From assembly GCA_965601955.1 (NCBI GenBank), contig OZ271855.1, positions 1,612,001-1,676,000 of the forward strand: DNA of 64,000 nucleotides, written 5' to 3'. The translations under genes and the position numbers were made by a program. Below are positions 58,409 through 64,000 of this stretch, one piece after another; the stretch's first letter is position 1; the number at the start of each line of letters is the position of its first letter. This DNA is from RHLJ01 sp965601955. GTDB taxonomy: Bacteria; Bacteroidota; Rhodothermia; Balneolales; Balneolaceae. The notes under the pieces are model-generated. The model ran no database searches and had not been told where the DNA came from. It was given only the letters and a program-made list of their open reading frames with translations.

Positions 58409-58463
58409 TACTTGCAAAATGCAAGTAAAAGTGTATATCTTTAATTGCTTGCAAAAAGCAAGT
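58409..58463. promoter_or_regulatory. Two palindromic operators before the NTF2-like/HxlR pair
   Basis: TACTTGCA-AAA-TGCAAGTA (58409-58427) is a perfect 19-base palindrome. CTTGC-AAAAA-GCAAG (58448-58462) is a second copy of the same half-site, 37 bases away centre to centre. They lie 28-80 bases before ATG 58490. The half-site ACTTGC is of the type bound by HxlR-family regulators, and the gene at 59024 encodes one, so autoregulation is likely. Confidence 0.75.
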
Positions 58464-58489
58464 GAATAAATAGTACTAAATCAGAAAAA

Positions 58490-58969
58490 ATGAACACTCA
58501 ACAGATTGACCTGAACAGTTTAAAAAAAGACAGCTGGACAGAAACAGAATACCGGAATGCCGAGCTGGTCGTAGATTTTGTTCAGAATATCATGAACAAT
58601 CACAATTTTGAATATGTAAGGACAAAATTCGGAAGTCACAGGTACAAGCAGCATAACCAGACTATGACAGATGGTTTGGATGGAGTTCTAAAAACAGTTT
58701 CGGAATTCACTAAGAGTTTTCCCGATTTCATGTATGCTGTGAAGCATATCTATGTTGACGGGCAGAACGTGATATTACACTCCCATGCTACAGCAGATAA
58801 AAATCATAGGGGAAATCCACAAAAAGGCTTGAACATCATGGATATATGGAAGGTTGAAGATGGAGAAATCGTGGAGCATTGGGATGCAGTTCAGCCTATT
58901 CATACCTTCATGAGGTTTTATACCCTGATTTCAGGCGGAAAGTTCAAAAATGAGAACACATATTTCTAA
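58490..58969 (+). CDS. NTF2-like / SnoaL-type protein
   Basis: A 159-residue protein with an NTF2/SnoaL-like alpha+beta cone fold: KTVSEFTKSFPDFMYAVKHIYVDGQNVILHSHATADKN and NIMDIWKVEDGEIVEHWDAVQPI, where the DxWxVxDGKIxEHWDxxQ ending is characteristic. Such proteins bind or convert small hydrophobic molecules, sometimes as polyketide cyclases or quinol-related isomerases. It is followed 54 bases later by an HxlR regulator and preceded by two palindromic operators. It is probably an inducible detoxification-type enzyme; the substrate is unknown. Confidence 0.85.
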   Translation: MNTQQIDLNSLKKDSWTETEYRNAELVVDFVQNIMNNHNFEYVRTKFGSHRYKQHNQTMTDGLDGVLKTVSEFTKSFPDFMYAVKHIYVDGQNVILHSHATADKNHRGNPQKGLNIMDIWKVEDGEIVEHWDAVQPIHTFMRFYTLISGGKFKNENTYF

Positions 58970-59023
58970 AAAGTGATTTTGATTACCTTTTCCACTAACC
59001 TTTAAATCTTTGAATAGAAATAA

Positions 59024-59413
59024 ATGAGATCAGACTGCCCAATTAGTTATGCACTGGATTTTTTTGGAGACAAATGGAGCCTATTGATCATTCGGGATAT
59101 GATCTTTGACCATAAACGGTTTTATAAGGATTTCCTTGAATCCAAGGAGGGGATGGCAACCAACATTCTATCTGACCGCCTTAAAAAGCTGGAACAGCAT
59201 GGTATTATTGAGTCGCAGATTTATGAAAAACTTAAGACAAGGAAAGAGTATTCGTTAACTGAGAAAGGAAAGCAACTTATCCCCGTTTTGGTTGATATGA
59301 TGGTATGGTCGGCAACGTATCAAAATGACCTGGCAATTCCAGCAGATTTTACCAGCAAAGTGAAGAACAACAGGGAAGAGGTAATTGAAAAAATTACTTC
59401 AAGTATTCCCTAA
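59024..59413 (+). CDS. HxlR family transcriptional regulator
   Basis: A 129-residue winged-helix regulator. The family start CPISYALDFFGDKWSLLIIRDM includes Cys5, at the position of the redox-sensing N-terminal cysteine of YodB/HypR-like members. The recognition part follows: EGMATNILSDRLKKLEQHGIIESQIYE, then the wing YSLTEKGKQLIPVL. The C-terminal helices form the dimer. It likely controls the upstream NTF2-like gene and itself through the 58409/58448 palindromes. It converges with the following serine hydrolase gene, four bases between stops. Redox sensing is inferred only from Cys5. Confidence 0.92.
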   Translation: MRSDCPISYALDFFGDKWSLLIIRDMIFDHKRFYKDFLESKEGMATNILSDRLKKLEQHGIIESQIYEKLKTRKEYSLTEKGKQLIPVLVDMMVWSATYQNDLAIPADFTSKVKNNREEVIEKITSSIP

Positions 59414-59417
59414 ATCT

Positions 59418-60527
59418 CTATTCACCAATTACTGCACGTATTCTTTCCCACATCTCATTGTGGAATTGAATCGGTACTAAAGAACCATCAGGAGCTTCTC
59501 CCAATCTTATGATTACAAGTCCCTGGCTTGGTACAACCTCAACAAACTGGCCGTTTTTACCCATCCCAGCGTATAGATCAGAAGGAGCATTAGGAGATAA
59601 TGCCCAGTCAAATGATTGAGGAAGAACAGGATATATAATCGAGCTCTTTCCATTTAACCACCATAAATAGCCATAAGAAGGGTTCATATCCTGAGAAGTG
59701 GTTGTCATTTGAGTGAAATAGTTTTTATCGGTAAGAATTTGATTTCCATTCCATGTTCCTTCATTTAAAATCAATAACCCAAATCGAGCCATATCTCTGG
59801 CGGTGCCCCAGTACAAATCAGGGTTATTTGCAAGCCAATCGAGCCATGAACCTCTCATACCTATTTTGTTTTCCAGCTTTTGTTCGCTATAAGTTTTGTA
59901 ATCAATATCGGTGGCACTAGTGAGAACATCTCTAAGAAGTACATAAGGTGCATTGTGATAAAACCATTGCTGTCCGGCATCTTCTCTATAAGTAAGACAG
60001 GAAGGCTCGGTACAATTTGTATCATCCACTTGATATTCCAGGCCGGTACTCATACTTAGTTGATGATATACTGTGATTAGGTTTTCCTTTTCCAGGTCCA
60101 TGGACGTCCAACCTTCGCCCAAATAATCAGAAGTTTTATTATTGATATCGAGATCACCTTCCTGTTGGGCAACCCCAATGAGAAATGAAATGATTGTTTT
60201 TCCCGCTGAAGCCCAATACCAGTTTGTATCCTTTGTATAAATAGCAGTATTCAAAATATTGAGTCCCCAATACTCCTCAATGACAATCCGGCCGTTTTTT
60301 AAAACGATGAACGCTCGTGTTTCATTTTCTTCCAGGTAAGAATAGAGTTCATTCAATTCACCGATTTGCCATCCCAGGGATTTAATATTAATCGTTTCCC
60401 AGGTATCGGAATTAATAGGTGGGAAGTACATCTCTGCATCTACAATTTCTTCTTCGGAGGCATCATCGTTGTTAACGCATGAACCTAAAAGAATGATCGA
60501 TAGGAATATCGAAATAGCGATTCTCAT
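59418..60527 (-). CDS. Serine hydrolase lipoprotein, beta-lactamase class C type
   Basis: A 369-residue lipoprotein with lipobox LLGSC (Cys17). The penicillin-recognising fold shows SxxK at Ser107-Lys110 (YWASAGKTIISF), a Tyr-containing second motif (YHNAPYVLL) and, near the C-terminus, YAGMGKNGQFVEVVP in the place of KTG. It resembles the beta-lactamase-like esterases of the EstB/6-aminohexanoate-dimer hydrolase type (GYLWWLNGKSS). Substrate unknown. It is one of two intact serine hydrolases of this fold in the window. Confidence 0.88.
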   Translation of the reverse strand: MRIAISIFLSIILLGSCVNNDDASEEEIVDAEMYFPPINSDTWETINIKSLGWQIGELNELYSYLEENETRAFIVLKNGRIVIEEYWGLNILNTAIYTKDTNWYWASAGKTIISFLIGVAQQEGDLDINNKTSDYLGEGWTSMDLEKENLITVYHQLSMSTGLEYQVDDTNCTEPSCLTYREDAGQQWFYHNAPYVLLRDVLTSATDIDYKTYSEQKLENKIGMRGSWLDWLANNPDLYWGTARDMARFGLLILNEGTWNGNQILTDKNYFTQMTTTSQDMNPSYGYLWWLNGKSSIIYPVLPQSFDWALSPNAPSDLYAGMGKNGQFVEVVPSQGLVIIRLGEAPDGSLVPIQFHNEMWERIRAVIGE

Positions 60528-60597
60528 TGTACAATGTTCTAATTACTCTGATAATATAGAGTAAGAAAAAGGTATAAGCACAAAAGCTTGTGCCTGG

Positions 60598-61437
60598 TTA
60601 AGTGCTTAGCTTTCTGGTTGTTTTAATTCCGTAGATCATAAACCCAATACCCACTAAAATGTAAGGAAGACTTAGAAGTTGTCCCATGTTAAAGATCATC
60701 CCATCTTCAAATCCCGTTTGATTTTCCTTTACAAATTCTATCATAAATCGAGCACTAAAAATTAGTACAAGGACAAGTCCAAAGAGGAATCCATTTTTAA
60801 GTTTGTCTCTTCTCGTCTTATATAGAAACAACATTAAGGCAAAAATCATGAAGTAACTTATAGCTTCATATAATTGAGCTGGGTGCCTTGGGATATTATC
60901 CACTCGGGAGAAAATTATTCCCCAGGGCTTTTCAGTAGGTAAACCAATAATTTCGGAATTAATAAAATTAGCAAGTCTAATGAATCCACCTGCTAAACCT
61001 GTCACCACTGCTATTAGATCAATTGTGTTAATCATTGACTGTCCAGTCTTTTTTGCATAGACATAAAGTGCAATTAGTAATCCTAATGCACCGCCATGAC
61101 TTGCTAGTCCCTGGTAACCTACAAATGTTATTCCGCCATCTGAATCAAAAGAGATTGGTAAAAGCATTTCTAAGGGGTGAGATAAATAATAGGCGGGCTC
61201 ATAAAATAAACAGTGACCAAGTCGGGCTCCTACCAGAATTCCGATTACTCCATAGGTAGTGAGTCTTTCCAGGTTTTCAGTTGGAAGATTCTCCTTCTTA
61301 TAAATCCAACGCAGAACAAAAAAGCTCAAAACTAGTCCTCCTGCGAAGAGCAAACCATAATACCTTATAGGAAATCCAAAAATACTGAATATCTCGGGGT
61401 CAGGATTCCATTGAATATGGTTAAGAAACATAATCAT
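60598..61437 (-). CDS. lgt: Prolipoprotein diacylglyceryl transferase
   Basis: Transfers diacylglycerol from phosphatidylglycerol to the lipobox cysteine of prolipoproteins, first step of lipoprotein maturation. The 279-residue protein has about seven membrane helices. The conserved LASHGGALGLL carries the catalytic His, GGFIRLANFINSEIIGLPTEKPWG is the Lgt signature with its Arg and Asn, and RHPAQLYEA is also typical. The several lipoproteins in this window are its expected substrates. It is monocistronic. MIMFLN gives two Met candidates; the first is used. Confidence 0.95.
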   Translation of the reverse strand: MIMFLNHIQWNPDPEIFSIFGFPIRYYGLLFAGGLVLSFFVLRWIYKKENLPTENLERLTTYGVIGILVGARLGHCLFYEPAYYLSHPLEMLLPISFDSDGGITFVGYQGLASHGGALGLLIALYVYAKKTGQSMINTIDLIAVVTGLAGGFIRLANFINSEIIGLPTEKPWGIIFSRVDNIPRHPAQLYEAISYFMIFALMLFLYKTRRDKLKNGFLFGLVLVLIFSARFMIEFVKENQTGFEDGMIFNMGQLLSLPYILVGIGFMIYGIKTTRKLST

Positions 61438-61544
61438 TAATCTGGGTGATGATTTCTCTAAACATTCTTGATTTGTGAGGAGAACAACACTAGTCTTAAA
61501 TTATTGCTACAGAATTAGTTTCGCTTTTATCCTTTTGTAGTGTT

Positions 61545-62441
61545 TTAATCATTTTTCATCCGAAATTGATCTATAACCTCTAAGCTGACCCAATAAATAT
61601 CAGAAAATTCGGCGTTCTGCCATTTGTCTCTTCTTGAGAAGAAAAGAAATTTTTCGTCAGGGGAGATATAAGGGGCAAACTCCCGGTACTCAGTATTTAT
61701 TTGTTCTCCCAGTCTATAGGCTTCCGACCACTCACCATTAGCCTGTTTGAAGCTTACAAACAAATCACTTTCCCCATATCCCAGATTACCTGAGGATGTG
61801 AAAATTATATAGTCCTCATTTGGAGAGATGCAGGCATCTCTGGTGTCTTTTTGATTGAAGGGGCTGTCTAATTTGGTTCTAAACAAATAGGTGCCGTTCT
61901 TCGGATCAGATTTATATACCGTGCCATTAGTAAAATAAAGAGTACTATTTCTTGAAAGGGTAGGATACCAGTCATCTATTTCGGTACTCACACTATCTAA
62001 TTTGGTTGGCTCAGACCATTCTTCATTTTCGGTTCTTTTTGAAGTCCATATATCCGGTGGATAATCGGCAATAAAAAATAACTGCTCATTATCTGGTGCC
62101 AGCATGGGCTCTCCAATGAACCACTGGTTTTCATAGTTGAAGTCCGTCACAAATTGAGGAGTATCAACTACTGCTTCATTTCCATGATGTCTTACTCTTG
62201 CAATGCTTTCGTATCTCCATAATTCAGAGTCGGTAGTCGTAAAATAGTGCTCCTTCCCATCTGGACTCAGCGTTAGGTTTTGCTGAAGTCTTCCCTCAAC
62301 ATTTATAATCCCAACAGCATACTTTTTCGGGATTAAATCCGGGTAATCATTATCCAGATATATTATCTGCTCTGAACAAGAGGCACTAATTATCAATAAG
62401 CTTATTAGTAGAGGCGTTAGGTTACACGTCAAATAATTCAT
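61545..62441 (-). CDS. PD40/TolB-type beta-propeller lipoprotein
   Basis: A 298-residue lipoprotein with lipobox SASC (Cys near 22). The mature part consists of repeated WD40-like PD40 blades: LTLSPDGKEHYFTTTDS, PMLAPDNEQLFFIADYP, YPTLSRNSTLYFTNGT, ACISPNEDYIIFTSSGN and PYISPDEKFLFFSRRDK. The SPDGKxLxFxS core is as in TolB and related surface lipoproteins. It is a binding scaffold; partner unknown. It lies alone between the lgt gene and a DUF3667 gene. Confidence 0.85.
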   Translation of the reverse strand: MNYLTCNLTPLLISLLIISASCSEQIIYLDNDYPDLIPKKYAVGIINVEGRLQQNLTLSPDGKEHYFTTTDSELWRYESIARVRHHGNEAVVDTPQFVTDFNYENQWFIGEPMLAPDNEQLFFIADYPPDIWTSKRTENEEWSEPTKLDSVSTEIDDWYPTLSRNSTLYFTNGTVYKSDPKNGTYLFRTKLDSPFNQKDTRDACISPNEDYIIFTSSGNLGYGESDLFVSFKQANGEWSEAYRLGEQINTEYREFAPYISPDEKFLFFSRRDKWQNAEFSDIYWVSLEVIDQFRMKND

Positions 62442-62495
62442 TACGAGCTCAAGTCAATCATCTTCTCGTTACAGGTATCTATTATGGTTCCAGCT

Positions 62496-63338
62496 TTAAG
62501 TAAACCAAAAAGTGAGAAGGAAAATAATAAACCGATAGATAAGGTTCGCCAGGAGTATCCCAAATATCACACCAATCCCAGCAGGGAGAGCCCAGTACCA
62601 ACGTATATTCAAAAATTTTTTTATTCCTATAATGGAATAGGTAAGGGGAATAAGCAAAGTAAATAGGTTAAAGAGGATGAAGACTATCATCGAATTCCTG
62701 TCCAGGGAAAACAAATCAACCAGTAATGCAACCAAATCGAGCATTGCCCAACAGAATATAAATACAGAGAAAAAGTGGAGCGCAAAAATGAGGCTATCAA
62801 AATAAAACCGGCGTTTTTTAAAGGCCATCAGAAACACAAATACTGCAATCATGGGCGTATTGATGATCATAATAGACTTTGAAATATTATCGCTCATGTT
62901 TTGATAGATGCTGCTGTAGGTTTCCATATCCAAGCCTTCCTTTTGCAATTTGACTTCTACCAAATCCTTGGTCAATGTACTATAGAACTGTGAATTGATC
63001 TGGTCGTTAAGCGAAAGGGAGTAGTCGGTTAGTGGGCTAACTAAGAAGTAAATGAGGTTGAAGAATAAGAAAAGAGTTACAGGTGAGATAAATTTTCTAC
63101 GTTTGCCCTCTAGATATTCTACTGTCATGCGGCCGGGGAATCGGAATAGATACCATACACTCAGGAAAAAGCGGTTATCAAGAATCAGGAAGGTATCTGA
63201 CAACTCACCTAACAGCCGATTTAACGAACGGTCTGAGTTATTGCGGATGCGCTGTCCACATTGCCCGCAAAACGGCCCATTTACCGGAGCTCCACAGTTG
63301 AGACAATGCGTTCTCATCAATTCATCGCTTTTCCCCAT
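62496..63338 (-). CDS. DUF3667-type membrane protein with zinc ribbon
   Basis: A 280-residue protein. The N-terminus has a zinc-ribbon CLNCGAPVNGPFCGQCGQR (two CxxC pairs), followed by the DUF3667 core with NRFFLSVWYLFRFPGRMTVEYLEGKRRKFISPVTLFLFFN. About four membrane helices follow. This domain combination is widespread in Bacteroidota. The function is unknown; the zinc ribbon suggests protein or nucleic-acid contact on the cytosolic side. Confidence 0.85.
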   Translation of the reverse strand: MGKSDELMRTHCLNCGAPVNGPFCGQCGQRIRNNSDRSLNRLLGELSDTFLILDNRFFLSVWYLFRFPGRMTVEYLEGKRRKFISPVTLFLFFNLIYFLVSPLTDYSLSLNDQINSQFYSTLTKDLVEVKLQKEGLDMETYSSIYQNMSDNISKSIMIINTPMIAVFVFLMAFKKRRFYFDSLIFALHFFSVFIFCWAMLDLVALLVDLFSLDRNSMIVFILFNLFTLLIPLTYSIIGIKKFLNIRWYWALPAGIGVIFGILLANLIYRFIIFLLTFWFT

Positions 63339-63488
63339 ATAGATTCCCTAAAATTTATAAAGCAAAGCTTAACTTCTAATTGTTCGTTCATTCATACTAT
63401 TAAACAAAAGCTGGCAGCTTAGTAGAGAGAACAAATTGGATTTCTTTAGTATTTCCCAGTCTTTTTAGAGACTATAGCAGTCTATTGC

Positions 63489-63935
63489 TTATAACATAAG
63501 ATCCATTCTTCGAATCATTCCACCCAGATGAGCGGTGTATAGTATAACCAACGTGTTTATAATCAGCAGTACAATTAAAAGGATAGAAATTCTAGAATCA
63601 GGTTTCTCTTCCTGCAAGATACTTGCCCAACCCATTATTCCTAAGATGCCTGTTATTACCTGTATAACCATGGCTACTCTTCCCCACAGTGCATGATCTT
63701 CTACCTGGTCTTGTGGAAAAGAAGCTAAAACCTGCTTTGTCCATTCTGCTGTTTCTGGCCCGGTATAGTATGCTACTCCTGTAATAATTGCCAAAATGAT
63801 TAACCCACTAAAAGTATTTTTCCATGGTTTGGAGTCCATGGGTACTTTTCTATGAATGAAGACTCGATACGCCATCCAGGGCGTTCCAATTACGGCAACA
63901 TGAACGATAATAATATGAATCCAATTGGCTATCAT
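63489..63935 (-). CDS. DUF2231-like membrane protein
   Basis: A 148-residue protein with four predicted membrane helices. The N-terminal NWIHIIIVHVAVIGTPWM and the C-terminal YTAHLGGMIRR resemble DUF2231 proteins, with His residues at helix ends (HIIIVH, DHALWG, AHLGG) that in related proteins may bind haem or metal. The gene is 150 bases from the DUF3667 gene on the same strand; the remaining 65 bases of the window show nothing identifiable. Function unknown. Confidence 0.75.
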   Translation of the reverse strand: MIANWIHIIIVHVAVIGTPWMAYRVFIHRKVPMDSKPWKNTFSGLIILAIITGVAYYTGPETAEWTKQVLASFPQDQVEDHALWGRVAMVIQVITGILGIMGWASILQEEKPDSRISILLIVLLIINTLVILYTAHLGGMIRRMDLML

Positions 63936-64000
63936 CCTTGTTGCTTAACTGGCTTTGGAAGTTGGGGAGTATATTACTTTTCAGCTCCGGTTGTAATTGC

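Noticed and set aside
1..64000. tRNA or rRNA genes
   Set aside because: No cloverleaf with a CCA-type acceptor or rRNA core sequence was recognised on reading either strand.

Overview
The window reads as a chromosomal segment of a moderately AT-rich Gram-negative bacterium of the Bacteroidota/Rhodothermota/Balneolota side of the FCB group, most likely a Balneolota-type marine organism. The evidence is three large secreted proteins ending in a type IX secretion (T9SS) type A sorting domain with the NYPNPFNP signature, many lipoproteins, a type III pantothenate kinase, a DUF4296 lipoprotein, a 387-residue LeuA without a regulatory domain, and several intergenic repeat families usual in that group. 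The lineage is an inference. I see no rRNA, tRNA or CRISPR array.

Layout. 1-2.1 kb: end of lepA, a small secreted protein and lepB. 2.1-5.8 kb: a penicillin-acylase-type hydrolase and a 3-hydroxyacyl-CoA dehydrogenase. 5.9-9.4 kb: a T9SS cargo protein followed by a 66-residue PID-CTERM microprotein. 9.5-19.2 kb: a four-gene unit (secreted protein, Tat lipoprotein amine oxidase, Crp/Fnr regulator, SDR), an ECF sigma factor operon with a serine hydrolase, and a YHYH-domain T9SS protein. 19.3-24.9 kb: small proteins, a long non-coding palindromic element, a GC-rich FG-GAP T9SS protein behind a 17.6-copy octanucleotide repeat, a second PID-CTERM microprotein, and a PspB-like protein. 24.9-27.3 kb: a strongly AT-rich two-gene cassette of a ParB/Srx-type protein and a Dam-type DNA adenine methyltransferase, probably acquired.

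27.3-38.8 kb holds branched-chain amino-acid synthesis: ilvD-ilvB-ilvN-ilvC on the minus strand and leuA-leuC-leuD-leuB on the plus strand, separated by a TPR-like protein. The ilv operon has a complete attenuator: a 25-codon leader peptide loaded with Ile, Leu and Val codons, an antiterminator segment and a terminator just before ilvD. 39-53 kb is mixed housekeeping (CBS protein, RecQ-type helicase, coaX, udk, amidase, RsmI-like methyltransferase, DUF819 transporter-like protein, esterase). 53.3-58.3 kb carries the aspartate/diaminopimelate branch (lysC, dapB, dapA, dapD). The end has an NTF2-like/HxlR pair with two palindromic operators, a serine hydrolase, lgt, a PD40-type lipoprotein, a DUF3667 protein and a DUF2231-like membrane protein.

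Most worth pursuing: the octanucleotide repeat as an ON/OFF switch, the T9SS plus PID-CTERM pairs, the ParB-Dam cassette with a possible HEPN-like tail, and the ilv attenuator.
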